Source: Nocardia inohanensis NBRC 100128
GTDB taxonomy: Bacteria > Actinomycetota > Actinomycetes > Mycobacteriales > Mycobacteriaceae
Direction: 5' to 3'
DNA: 64,000 nucleotides
Assembly (NCBI RefSeq): GCF_001612945.1
Contig: NZ_BDBK01000012.1
Span: 186,001 to 250,000 of the forward strand
In this document: in pieces, positions 17,087 through 24,787 of the stretch
How the letters are laid out: each line of letters begins with the position of its first letter
Numbering within the stretch: position 1 is the stretch's first letter
Made by a program: the position numbers and the translations under genes
The notes under the pieces: generated by a model
Database searches by the model: none
What the model saw: only the letters and a program-made list of their open reading frames with translations
What the model was told of the DNA's origin: nothing

Positions 17087-17680
17087 TTAATTTCGGTCGA
17101 CCAGCCGAAACACCTGGCCGACTGCTCTGGTGTATCCAGCCCGCGCCGCGTCGACGATGAGTAGATCGGCCCGTTCAACGCGGACAAACCCCAAAGTGGA
17201 CGAGTCACCGATGTCGATGGAGTACAACGCCAATCCTGCCGCCCTGCTTCGGCGCGCGGCCTCGCTCAGATACAGGGCAGCAGCATCAGGGTCGGGTTCT
17301 ACGAAATCCTCGGTGAGTTCCGGCTCCCAGGATGCCAACGGAGACAGGGCAAGATGTCGCAGGCGTCGATGGATCTGTTGCGCGCTGGCACGCCAGTCGA
17401 ATCCGACCACCAGCGGATCCAAGCCCCACAGTTCGCCGGTGAGTCCCACCAGGACGGCTTCACGGGCCAGTTCGTGCGGGGACCAGGAAGGCACATCCAG
17501 CCAGTCCGGAAAATCCCGGCGCAGCTGCTCGGGGAACTTGAGAGCGTCCGATACCAGAGAGACCAACGAAAATGCCCAGTCCTCGTCCGGGGCCAGTGTG
17601 ACAGCCAACGACATCAACGCATGTCCGGCCGACATCCGCGCAGGTGAATACGCCGATTCAGTGATGACGGGCTCTGGCAA
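17087..17680 (-). CDS. Hypothetical protein, 197 residues
   Basis: A soluble protein starting with TTG (MPEPVITESAY) behind a clear GGAGGT ribosome site. It contains many Trp and acidic residues (DEDWAFSLVSLVSDALKF, GLTGELWGLDPLVVGFDW) and ends with FVRVERADLLIVDAARAG, a likely strand-helix. Together with the helical-repeat gene downstream it may form a transcription unit, although 213 bases separate them. No family recognised. Confidence 0.6.
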   Translation of the reverse strand: MPEPVITESAYSPARMSAGHALMSLAVTLAPDEDWAFSLVSLVSDALKFPEQLRRDFPDWLDVPSWSPHELAREAVLVGLTGELWGLDPLVVGFDWRASAQQIHRRLRHLALSPLASWEPELTEDFVEPDPDAAALYLSEAARRSRAAGLALYSIDIGDSSTLGFVRVERADLLIVDAARAGYTRAVGQVFRLVDRN

Positions 17681-18005
17681 CGGTACCTCCGAGACTGCGC
17701 GATCTTGCTGCTCGACGAGAGCCTAGACGTGAGCCCAGGCAATTGGTCACCAGGCCGTCGCGAGCCCGTGACGTACCCTCACGCCGCGTGGCGCGCGGTG
17801 CGAACCGGCCACGCGGCAGCGCCGAAGATCAACGCGCCGAGGCAATCTCGGCCGGGCCGAACGTACTGAATTGCCGATGAACGCAAATGGCGTTGTGGCC
17901 CCGAACACATTGGTTGCTGAAAAGTTGCGATGATGGAAGTTGTTTGTTGTTCTGAGGTGGTTGAAGGTTAGATTCGATCACAACATTCGGGGTGGATGCA
18001 CATTT
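17681..18005. other. Intergenic region, 325 bases, with one repeat copy
   Basis: It lies between the divergent 197-residue gene and the porin remnant. It holds a good repeat core at 17859-17876, preceded by GAAGATCAACG (17824-17834), a block that recurs ahead of other copies. No gene is seen. Confidence 0.5.
17859..17876 (+). repeat. Dispersed intergenic repeat core
   Basis: The bases GAACGTACTGAATTGCCG are followed by ATG. GAAGATCAACG lies 24 bases before the core, as also seen in degenerate form before the 23611 and 27103 copies. Confidence 0.65.
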
Positions 18006-18390
18006 ATGTTCAGATCTTTCGCTCTCACTGGTAGTTTGCTGACCGTTGGCTATTTCGGTTGCGCGACCGCGTCGGCGGAGTTGGTACGCAGCCCCGATCA
18101 CGTGGTCACCAAACCCACCGTCGACGGCTGGACCGCCGAAGCCTCGCTGATCGACGTCGTCGTGAACACGGTGCCGAATCTGGCCCGATCACCTTGGTCG
18201 CGAGAAGCTTTCATCGATGCGGTCACGGTTGGGTGGTGAGGTCAACGGCAGTTACACCAGTTCTGGGAGTTGGTGTTGCACGAGGCGCAGCCGTTGGCCG
18301 CGGGGCCTTCATTGACCGGTGGATTCTCCGGCGCGGTGACCTTGTCGTCCTTGACCTCTTCGCGCCGCTGCCCACCGCACTCGGACGACC
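18006..18390 (+). pseudogene. Decayed MspA-type porin gene
   Basis: The first 77 codons read as a secreted MspA-like start: a signal peptide ending CATASAELVRS, then VDGWTAEASLIDVVVNTVPN and SPWSREAFID, which match the DGW and SREAF landmarks of MspA channels. The frame stops at 18239, far short of the usual ~200 residues. Shifted frames after it still carry porin-like pieces (EVNGSYTSSG, then AAGPSLTGGFSGAVTL), so at least two frameshifts broke the gene. Intact MspA forms an octameric outer-membrane pore for small hydrophilic solutes; this copy cannot. Confidence 0.6.
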
Positions 18391-18399
18391 GGAGCCGCT

Positions 18400-18933
18400 G
18401 TGAGAGAAAACGATTCGAACACCGCCGCATCGGTGGATCCCACTCGCAGCGGCCGGATGCGCTGGGCACTCGCCATCGTGGTCGTGGTGGCCGCGATCTG
18501 CACCGCGACCGGTATCCATCTGACCGGCTCCGATTCGCCACCGCAGGCTGTTCGTGCGACCCCTTCCCGGCCATCGGTCGAGGTCCAGGTGAACGACCTG
18601 TACGGCATGACACTCGCCCAAGCCGAACAACATCTTGGAGTGACCGGCGGCAAGAACGCCGCGGACGTACACCTCAACCTGGTGGCCATACCTGCGGGTC
18701 CGGTCGTCGACGGCGTTCCTCGTGGGGAACTGACCGTGACTGCCGCTTGCGTGGCACCGGCTGACACCCCGACCGGCACCAACCTCGAGCGACTCAACCT
18801 CGCCGTCACGCCCACTACCGCCCTGACCGACGAACTGCGGCAAAGGATTCTCGATCGGTCCTTCACCGGCGATCTGACCAGCGCCGCCGGCTGCGCATGG
18901 TGGGGCGGCGCGTTCACCGTCTACACAGACTGA
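18400..18933 (+). CDS. Single-pass membrane protein with a PASTA-like segment
   Basis: A 177-residue protein with a short cytoplasmic N-terminus, a membrane helix at ~21-41 (RWALAIVVVVAAICTATGIH) and an outer domain. The stretch VNDLYGMTLAQAEQHLGVTG (~66-85) has the pattern of a PASTA repeat, a peptidoglycan-sensing module, but only one is seen. Two cysteines (TAACVAP and AAGCAWW) may pair outside the membrane. The start is GTG. The next gene begins 3 bases after the stop, so the two are co-transcribed. Confidence 0.6.
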   Translation: MRENDSNTAASVDPTRSGRMRWALAIVVVVAAICTATGIHLTGSDSPPQAVRATPSRPSVEVQVNDLYGMTLAQAEQHLGVTGGKNAADVHLNLVAIPAGPVVDGVPRGELTVTAACVAPADTPTGTNLERLNLAVTPTTALTDELRQRILDRSFTGDLTSAAGCAWWGGAFTVYTD

Positions 18934-18936
18934 GCC

Positions 18937-19683
18937 GTGACGGGACCGGATGCCGAGGCCGACCGGCAACGGCCACGGGGGATGCCCCGGTGGTGGAAGC
19001 GCGCTGGCTGGAAGTTCTTGGCACTGGCGGTGTTCGGGGTGCTCGGCTGGGTCGTCTTCGTGGTTGGCGGCGTGGGTGCGCTCCAGGCAGGGCACGACGT
19101 GACTGCGTACCGGCTGGAGCCGCATCAGCAGCTCCCGGCTGTGGTCAGCGAGATCGTCGTTACGTCGGGTCGATCGCCGACGTTCGAACTGCTGGTGACC
19201 ACGGCCGACGGGGGTGAGCGCATCGCGTTCCCGCGCGGCAATTCGATCGTGAGAAACCCTTCGGCCGGTCGAATCGTCGTGCTCGAACGGTGGCGGGGAA
19301 CCACTGTCGCAGTGGAGGATTCCGGTGACCGGGTACTGACCGACGATGCGCCGCCGGTTGCGCTGTTCTTGTCGCTGGGACATGCCCTCGCGGGTGCCGG
19401 TTTCGGGCTGGCGGGGGTGACGTTAGGTGTTCTCGAACGGGACCGCACTCGGCATGCACCTCGGGGCGAAGCCGTGTGCATTGCGATGGCCGTGGATGCG
19501 GTGATGCTGTTCGCAATGGCCCTGCTGCTGTTGCAGGATCCGTTGCGGGAGCAGGAGTTCACGACGTGGGGGTTGTGGCTGGCGTTGGCCGGAAGCGTCG
19601 CCGGTGCCAGCGGTGGCGTATGGCACTATCGCCGGTCTCGGAAATCCTCGCCCCGCCACGGTCGGCACAGCGCGATCGAATGA
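18937..19683 (+). CDS. Membrane protein with an extracytoplasmic loop, 248 residues
   Basis: A first membrane helix at ~28-48 is followed by an outer beta-rich part of ~90 residues (EIVVTSGRSPTFELLVTTAD; GRIVVLERWRGTTVAVED), and then three further hydrophobic segments at ~140-165, ~180-198 and ~210-226. The C-terminus is basic. The layout resembles DUF3592-type membrane proteins, in which one domain sits outside. It is second in a two-gene unit with the PASTA-like protein, hinting at a shared envelope role. Confidence 0.6.
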   Translation: MTGPDAEADRQRPRGMPRWWKRAGWKFLALAVFGVLGWVVFVVGGVGALQAGHDVTAYRLEPHQQLPAVVSEIVVTSGRSPTFELLVTTADGGERIAFPRGNSIVRNPSAGRIVVLERWRGTTVAVEDSGDRVLTDDAPPVALFLSLGHALAGAGFGLAGVTLGVLERDRTRHAPRGEAVCIAMAVDAVMLFAMALLLLQDPLREQEFTTWGLWLALAGSVAGASGGVWHYRRSRKSSPRHGRHSAIE

Positions 19684-19689
19684 ACGTCG

Positions 19690-19707
19690 CGGCAATGTAG
19701 TGCGTTC
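19690..19707 (-). repeat. Dispersed intergenic repeat core, inverted
   Basis: Read on the minus strand it is GAACGCACTACATTGCCG, identical to the copy at 20188-20205 over 19 bases when the next C is included. The two face each other across ~480 bases that contain the truncated helical gene. Confidence 0.7.
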
Positions 19708-19888
19708 ATGGCACGAGATCCGCGGCCATCGGTCAGCGCTGAGATTCCTTGCGAATGAAGGCCGGTTCCCATCCGGGTTGCACCACAACCCACGTCGACG
19801 GCATCCGAGCGCTCCGCGTAGGGCAGCCGGTGTTCCTGCCAGGGTAGGACTGCGTCGTAAAGTGGCCGGTTCGAAGTGCTTCCGGCCG

Positions 19889-20146
19889 TCAGCGTAGGGA
19901 CCGGCGCAAGAATAGGTTGAGCGCGGCAGACACGTTGCCAACGTCCCAGTCGTCGTCTTCTCGGACGAGTCGGAACAGCGCCTTCCGGCACTGGTCGACG
20001 AGGGCCGGCTCGGCGAAGTCCAGCAGCGGGATCGCCCGGATCGCCTCGACCCGGACCAGGTCGTCCTCCACAATGTCCTGCGCGGTCGCGAGCAGGAACG
20101 GTCTCAGCACCGGCGAGTCTTCCGCGCTCGGCACCAGCAGCCGCAA
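19889..20146 (-). pseudogene. Probable 5'-truncated helical-repeat gene
   Basis: An 85-codon frame, MRLLVPSAEDSPVLRPFLLA onwards, with HEAT-like helices (DDLVRVEAIRAIPLLDFAEP; CRKALFRLVREDDDWDVGN). Its only start is TTG without a ribosome site and a stop codon lies four codons upstream, so the beginning of the gene appears lost. It lies inside the inverted pair of identical repeat cores. It could instead be a small intact protein. Confidence 0.4.
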
Positions 20147-20187
20147 CCTCTGAAACGGTCATCAGCATTCATCTGGCCGAAGCACCC

Positions 20188-20205
20188 GAACGCACTACAT
20201 TGCCG
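20188..20205 (+). repeat. Dispersed intergenic repeat core
   Basis: The bases GAACGCACTACATTGCCG, the best-formed copy, are identical and inverted to 19690-19707. Confidence 0.7.
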
Positions 20206-20251
20206 CATGGCGCGTTGATGAAGGCGGCCACCGCAGTGACTCCGAAGATCT

Positions 20252-20276
20252 ACGGCCCGAGGTGAACTCGGGCCGT
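20252..20276 (+). terminator. Perfect 10-bp hairpin with 5-base loop
   Basis: ACGGCCCGAG pairs with CTCGGGCCGT around GTGAA and is followed by TTTC. It could be a terminator or the structured end of the repeat element beside it. Confidence 0.5.
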
Positions 20277-20697
20277 TTCAGTGCGTGCTTATGCCGATGA
20301 GCGAGTGCCGCCGATCTTCCTGGGCAGCAGGCCCGTAGTTGCTTCTGTCCCCTGCGAAGGCGCCAATAGCGAGGACGTGAAAACCACTGCCGGCGAGGTA
20401 CTCGGGACGTCCACACCGAGATGCTCACAATGGGATCCGCCGAGATGTGCCGGCGAACACGATTTCGCCGGTGGTGCCTTGATCGATGAGGAGCAGCGCA
20501 TCCGGTACGACTCATGCTCCAACGTGCACCTCGTCGCCACGCAAATCCCCTATGAGGGTGAGGAATCAATTCGGGCGGCAACGAGGAGCCCGGACTATCC
20601 TTGGGGGGATTTTCCGAATCGTCGATGCACCAACGTGTTTGGCCACCCAACTCCCAACCTGCGGCACCCTCGACTCGGCTGGCTACCGGAGGTTGAT

Positions 20698-21081
20698 GTG
20701 CTCGAGATGTGCTGGTTCTGCGGAAAGCCGCGCACTGAGGGCTCACAGTACGAGTACCGAGTCGAAGGGCCCGTGGTTAACCGCATCGTGACCGAGCGCA
20801 TACCGCAGTGCGCCCGCTGTCACCGCCGCGTGACCGTCCTGTCGGTACTTGCTGGCTGTGCTCGTCTCGCAGCTTGGGTGGTCACGTGGATCGGAATCGT
20901 CAGATTGGTGATACCGATATTCGGATCGAGTTCTCTCCACGCCGGAACCGTGGCACCAAGCGTCGGCCTCTTCGCCGCTGGCTTCTGTTTGCTGATTTTC
21001 CGTCGGCTGACGTTGTCCGCCCTCGACCGAATCCATGACGTCGCGGTCCTGCATCCGAAGTTCCAGCGACACCGACCCTGA
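20698..21081 (+). CDS. Zinc-finger membrane protein, 127 residues
   Basis: The N-terminus carries MCWFCGKPRT and ~45 residues later QCARCHRRVT, a four-cysteine zinc ribbon. Two hydrophobic segments follow (LAAWVVTWIGIVRLVIPIFG and VGLFAAGFCLLIF), so the ribbon is anchored to the membrane. The start is GTG at 20698, chosen because GGAGG lies 5 bases before it; ATG 20707 is the alternative. Unknown role. Confidence 0.65.
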   Translation: MLEMCWFCGKPRTEGSQYEYRVEGPVVNRIVTERIPQCARCHRRVTVLSVLAGCARLAAWVVTWIGIVRLVIPIFGSSSLHAGTVAPSVGLFAAGFCLLIFRRLTLSALDRIHDVAVLHPKFQRHRP

Positions 21082-21132
21082 CGTCCTGCACCAGTGTTGA
21101 TGCCACATCGGACGGGGCGACGGTGGACCTCC

Positions 21133-21150
21133 GAACGTCCTGGATTGCCG
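21133..21150 (+). repeat. Dispersed intergenic repeat core
   Basis: The bases are GAACGTCCTGGATTGCCG, in the gap between the two membrane-protein genes. Confidence 0.6.
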
Positions 21151-21322
21151 CTTACAAGGTCGTTCGGACCGACTGCGGCCGGCCGGTCCGACTGCATCAT
21201 CATGCCGATGACACGACGGGTAGCTGCCATCGATCAGCTCAATCACGGGCAGTCGACGGAATCCGGCGCACCACGGCGCTCCTTGACCATGCGCGCTGTG
21301 CCGTTGATCTAAGTTGCAACCC

Positions 21323-21787
21323 ATGACCCGCTATCAGAGGTTTCGGACAGCCCAGATCTCAGGTCATGTGTCCTGGTGGGTGTTCATCGTGGCGGCCATG
21401 CTCGACCGTGGCATCACGTGGTTCGATAGCAGCGAGGCCGATTTCTTCCCCTGGGACCCGTATGCGCCGCTGACCGACATGCCCCGCCGATACGCCGATT
21501 ACCTACCGTCGGATGGGTTCGAGCACCTGGGTGTGACCTCACTGATCGGGTTTTGCCTGCTCGTGCTGTCGGCGCTCGCTGAAGCGGTGGTAGTGCGACG
21601 GTTCATCGCCGGAATCGTCACTGTCACAGTGCCGTTTGTCGCCGCGCTGCTGATCTGGTCCGCTCTGCCGGGTGGACACCGGAACTTCGTCCTCATGCCG
21701 TTCACCGCTCTGCTGGTCATCTTGATCGCGGTTGCGATCCGGGAAGCGTGGGAGCGCAAATTCGCTCCCACCATCGCGCCCGCCTGA
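21323..21787 (+). CDS. Multi-pass membrane protein, 154 residues
   Basis: About four hydrophobic segments (HVSWWVFIVAAML; LGVTSLIGFCLLVLSALAEA; IAGIVTVTVPFVAALLIWSA; VLMPFTALLVILIAVAI) with an outer loop rich in Asp, Pro and Tyr after the first. ATG 21323 follows TAAGTT (21310-21315) by 7 bases, suggesting a leaderless start; TTG 21314 is less likely. No family recognised. Confidence 0.65.
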   Translation: MTRYQRFRTAQISGHVSWWVFIVAAMLDRGITWFDSSEADFFPWDPYAPLTDMPRRYADYLPSDGFEHLGVTSLIGFCLLVLSALAEAVVVRRFIAGIVTVTVPFVAALLIWSALPGGHRNFVLMPFTALLVILIAVAIREAWERKFAPTIAPA

Positions 21788-21952
21788 CTATCCGCACCCG
21801 CACATGCTGGGTCATACCTTCGTAACCACCATGCTCGCCGCCTATATGGCTTCCGCCACATGACATCTCAACCATCCGCTCATGCCGAGTTCCGGATGGG
21901 TCGGCGCGGACTAGTGCAGCGCCCCACCGCGTGGCCAATAGAAGGGCCGGAC

Positions 21953-22876
21953 TCAGCTGACGTCGTCTTGCGACGCCGGACGCCGTCCCATTAGTTCGAT
22001 GTACCTTTCGGTCATGCCGTACACGAGATCCCAGGCGACCTGTATTCCCTGGAGCAGATCCACACCTTGCGGGTTCCAGATAGACAGTTGACGACCCTCG
22101 CCGGTCGTCGCCTCGACCACCGACATCCGCGCGGCCCAACTCAACCCGTGGGCGTGGGCGCTCATCGTCCGCCATCGAAGCACGATTTCGCTCTTGGCGC
22201 CGAAGTCGGCGTAGTACGCGTGCGGCGCGACGAGAGCAGCGGCAGCGCCGATGATCTCGGTATCGGTTGGTTTCTCTTTTATGTGCTTCTTTATCGTCTC
22301 TGCGGTCGGGCTGTCGCCTACCCCGATGCGGACAGCGTCAGCCACGATCGCGTCGAGTTGGGCATTCAACTGTTTGATCTTGTTGAGCGCGGAGTCTCGG
22401 CGCGCGTTGTAGTGCTCGTTCTCCGGCGTGGCATCCCGCTCGGCGTGGTCGTTGACCAGTTCACGGGCGGCGGTTCGGTTGTTCTTCGCCTCGTGATACG
22501 CCACACAGAGGGTCCGGGATTGCCGTTCCTTCTCCGTCTCGGCCGCGAGAATCCACCCGCCGAGTCCAGCGGCAGTGATCGCCGACCGAACGAGGGTGAA
22601 GGTCGAGAACGCCGAGATCTGACGTGCGCGCAGCACACCCCTGGCAGCCATTTGCAGGTGGTCGAGCGCGTTCAACCCGATGACGGGGATGGTTGCCACG
22701 GTCGTCTGGGTGGTCAGCACCTCTAATTCGGACTCCAGTGCGCTGCCGGGCATGGGCCGACCCGCATCGCAGTAGAAGTCCGCCAGCTTCTCGATTGCGG
22801 GAACAAGAGCCTCCAAGTGCTCTCGAGTTTCGTCGTCCAGCGCGACCAATTCCGTCACTGTCGTCCTCTGCGTCAT
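21953..22876 (-). CDS. Hypothetical helical protein, 307 residues
   Basis: The protein is mostly helical, with a hydrophobic-neutral middle (GVLRARQISAFSTFTLVRSA) and a charged region with coiled-coil character (HYNARRDSALNKIKQLNAQL). The C-terminal third contains MSAHAHGLSWAARM and a GRQLSIWNPQG strand. No catalytic motif is evident. The ATG follows TAGGCT (22884-22889) by 7 bases, a leaderless arrangement. Confidence 0.62.
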   Translation of the reverse strand: MTQRTTVTELVALDDETREHLEALVPAIEKLADFYCDAGRPMPGSALESELEVLTTQTTVATIPVIGLNALDHLQMAARGVLRARQISAFSTFTLVRSAITAAGLGGWILAAETEKERQSRTLCVAYHEAKNNRTAARELVNDHAERDATPENEHYNARRDSALNKIKQLNAQLDAIVADAVRIGVGDSPTAETIKKHIKEKPTDTEIIGAAAALVAPHAYYADFGAKSEIVLRWRTMSAHAHGLSWAARMSVVEATTGEGRQLSIWNPQGVDLLQGIQVAWDLVYGMTERYIELMGRRPASQDDVS

Positions 22877-23063
22877 GCTGCCGAGCCTAAGCACTCACCC
22901 TGACAACGCCGCCGTTCGATGACCAACACGCTGCGGAGTGGTTGCTGCCACCGACAGTCACATCCGCTCATGCCGCTTATAAGGGCCTTCACGACGGATG
23001 GGCGTGGCCGGGTGCTGGGGATCAATGCACGTGTTTCACCAGGTGGGCCGATATCTTGATGCC

Positions 23064-23489
23064 GTGAGCGATGCCGTTGGACCTGAGTGGTGTGTGGTCG
23101 CGTCATTGTTGCCGTATCCGTACAAGGAGTCGGGGCCCAACGCTGACATGCGAAGCCACAAGATCTTCCCGGCTGGGGCGAAGCTTCATGTGATCGGCGG
23201 TTTCGCGGGTAAGGGTCATGAGGTGGTGACCGTGGTCGGTACTGCTCACCGCCGCCGGTACGTCACAGCTCATATCCAGGCTCGATACCTCGGCAATTGG
23301 CGTGTGGCTCTGATCTACCGGCCGGAGGTGCTCAGGGCAATCCATCAAGCCGAGATCGATGATCGGTGGAGCGCTCATCGGTGGAACCAGCAAGGCTACG
23401 AATTGGATTCACCCGAGTACGGGGAGTACCTCCGGCGGATCGCGGAGGGTTTCCAGCGTGCTCAGCGGGACGGAGCCGAGGACAGGTAG
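23064..23489 (+). CDS. Hypothetical protein, 141 residues
   Basis: A small soluble protein with a beta-rich middle (FPAGAKLHVIGGFAGKGHEV; VVTVVGTAHRRRYVTAHIQ) and a helical end (ALIYRPEVLRAIHQAEID; YGEYLRRIAEGFQRAQRD). The start is GTG (VSDAVG), 6 bases after TATCTT (23052-23057), hence probably leaderless; earlier in-frame starts lie in the promoter. I know similar uncharacterised proteins from actinomycetes but no function. Confidence 0.62.
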   Translation: MSDAVGPEWCVVASLLPYPYKESGPNADMRSHKIFPAGAKLHVIGGFAGKGHEVVTVVGTAHRRRYVTAHIQARYLGNWRVALIYRPEVLRAIHQAEIDDRWSAHRWNQQGYELDSPEYGEYLRRIAEGFQRAQRDGAEDR

Positions 23490-23520
23490 CGCCTGTACGT
23501 CGTGATGTAGCGGTCGGTGA

Positions 23521-23538
23521 GAACGTCCGGAACTGCCG
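23521..23538 (+). repeat. Dispersed intergenic repeat core
   Basis: The bases are GAACGTCCGGAACTGCCG. It is followed 72 bases later by another copy in the same orientation. Confidence 0.55.
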
Positions 23539-23610
23539 CGAGCCGCGCGGGTCGAAACGGCCAGCGTGGCACGCGGAAGGTCAACCGGCCGCGCCGATCC
23601 GGGGTCGCCC

Positions 23611-23628
23611 GAACGTCCTGCACTGCCG
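23611..23628 (+). repeat. Dispersed intergenic repeat core
   Basis: The bases are GAACGTCCTGCACTGCCG, preceded by GAAGGTCAACC (23576-23586), the degenerate form of GAAGATCAACG seen ahead of other copies. Confidence 0.6.
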
Positions 23629-23644
23629 AATGCAGGATGGGTGT

Positions 23645-23872
23645 TTACGGAGAGATTTCTGCGCCATCCGAGGACCACACCCTCCAAGCGGCCGACGGAA
23701 TGTGGATGGTGACACCCTGCGCGGCGTGCTCGATGTGCACATCGTCGGCATAGCCGAGTGTGTTGTCGTACTCGACGATCACGTGATCACCAGCTGCGAG
23801 TTGGTGCACGTCACCCTGGATCTCATAGGTGCCTGTGATCGGTTTGTCTCCGGCCTGGATCCTCACCTTCAT
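23645..23872 (-). CDS. Small beta-rich protein, 75 residues
   Basis: A 75-residue protein, MKVRIQAGDKPITGTYEIQG onwards, with short alternating strands (HVIVEYDNTLGYADDVHI; GVTIHIPSAAWRVW), consistent with a small beta barrel. The ATG lies 6 bases after TAGGTT (23879-23884), leaderless. Function unknown; no signal peptide. Confidence 0.65.
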   Translation of the reverse strand: MKVRIQAGDKPITGTYEIQGDVHQLAAGDHVIVEYDNTLGYADDVHIEHAAQGVTIHIPSAAWRVWSSDGAEISP

Positions 23873-23938
23873 GGCTCGAACCTAGTGACACCTCGGTTCG
23901 CTGATGGACTACACGACCGCGTGTCGAATGGGGGCATC

Positions 23939-23956
23939 GAACGCACTTATCTGCCG
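23939..23956 (+). repeat. Dispersed intergenic repeat core
   Basis: The bases are GAACGCACTTATCTGCCG, first of two copies in the same gap and orientation. Confidence 0.6.
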
Positions 23957-23996
23957 CTAACCGCTCGGGTTCAGCACGGCCGCGATGACTGCCGGC

Positions 23997-24014
23997 GAAC
24001 GCACTGATCTGCCG
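23997..24014 (+). repeat. Dispersed intergenic repeat core
   Basis: The bases are GAACGCACTGATCTGCCG followed by ATG, 58 bases after the preceding copy. Confidence 0.65.
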
Positions 24015-24069
24015 ATGGGCGCGCCGGGGGCGAGGAACCGTTCGTGTGTTCGTGAGAGGTTTCGGGTTG

Positions 24070-24696
24070 TCAGGCTTCGATATTGCCGATGACGTTGATG
24101 CACATGCGGGCGCACTCGGCGGCGAGGTCCGCGGCGGGCATGTCGACGGTGCTGGTGAGCCAGCCTTCGATGAGTTGATTGACTCCGCCGGCGATGAACA
24201 GGGCAGCGCGGCGTAGCCGTACCGGGTCGGGGGTGGTTCCCAATGCGGCCGGGGCGTGCGCGACGACGAGGTCGGTGATCATGTCGAGCACGTCGTGGCG
24301 GCGTTGGATCAGGGCGGGCATGTCGCCGGGGTCGCTCGAGACGATGCGGTGAATGTGGTGATCGCTCGCGACGGTTTCGAGGAAGGCCTGAAGTGCGGCG
24401 CGCAGTTGCGCTTCGGCGGGGCCGGTGCTCGAGATGCCGGCTGCCACGAGGACGGCCAGCAATTGGTCACGAACCTCGTCGGCGACGGCGGCGAGCAGCT
24501 CCTCACGGTTGGCGAAATGCTCGTAGAAATAGCGGTCGGTGAGTCCGGCGCTCTTGCAGACTCCGCGCACCGTGACCGCGGCGATCCCGGATTCGCCCCA
24601 AGTGGTGCGGGCCGCGGCGATCAACCGGGACCGGCGCTCGGCGCGACGGTCCACGGCACTGACACCGCCGTAGCTGCGCAGGGCCTCGTTCGTCAT
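24070..24696 (-). CDS. TetR family regulator next to a carotenoid oxygenase
   Basis: A 208-residue TetR repressor. The helix-turn-helix occupies ~18-62 (RSRLIAAARTTWGESGIAAV, then TVRGVCKSAGLTDRYFYEHF). The ligand domain is mostly Ala/Leu helices. The ATG follows TAGAGT (24704-24709) by 7 bases, a leaderless start. Overlapping palindromes lie just upstream in the divergent gap to the carotenoid oxygenase, so it likely represses both genes and is released by the oxygenase substrate or product. Confidence 0.88.
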   Translation of the reverse strand: MTNEALRSYGGVSAVDRRAERRSRLIAAARTTWGESGIAAVTVRGVCKSAGLTDRYFYEHFANREELLAAVADEVRDQLLAVLVAAGISSTGPAEAQLRAALQAFLETVASDHHIHRIVSSDPGDMPALIQRRHDVLDMITDLVVAHAPAALGTTPDPVRLRRAALFIAGGVNQLIEGWLTSTVDMPAADLAAECARMCINVIGNIEA

Positions 24697-24736
24697 TGAC
24701 AACACTCTAGGCGCAGTCCTACATTTGCGGACATAC

Positions 24737-24759
24737 GTCATCAGATGACAGATGTCATC
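24737..24759. promoter_or_regulatory. Overlapping palindromes, probable TetR operator
   Basis: GTCATCAGATGAC (24737-24749) and GATGACAGATGTCATC (24744-24759, 7-bp arms around GA) share GATGAC. They lie between the two divergent genes, 29 bases before the oxygenase start codon, where a repressor would block transcription. Confidence 0.7.
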
Positions 24760-24787
24760 AGATTAGCGATTCAAGGGAGAATCCGCG

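Larger units (their letters stand above)
20147..20697. other. Intergenic region, 551 bases
   Basis: It holds a repeat core (20188-20205), the block GAAGATCTACG, and a perfect hairpin (20252-20276). A plus-strand frame is open from 20281 into the next gene, but its first 139 codons lack protein-like composition and a ribosome site, so I treat it as noncoding. The right end carries GGAGG for the next gene. Confidence 0.5.

Noticed and set aside
20281..20697. Extension of the zinc-finger membrane protein by 139 codons upstream
   Set aside because: Composition is not protein-like, the stretch crosses the end of the hairpin region, and GGAGG stands right before GTG 20698.
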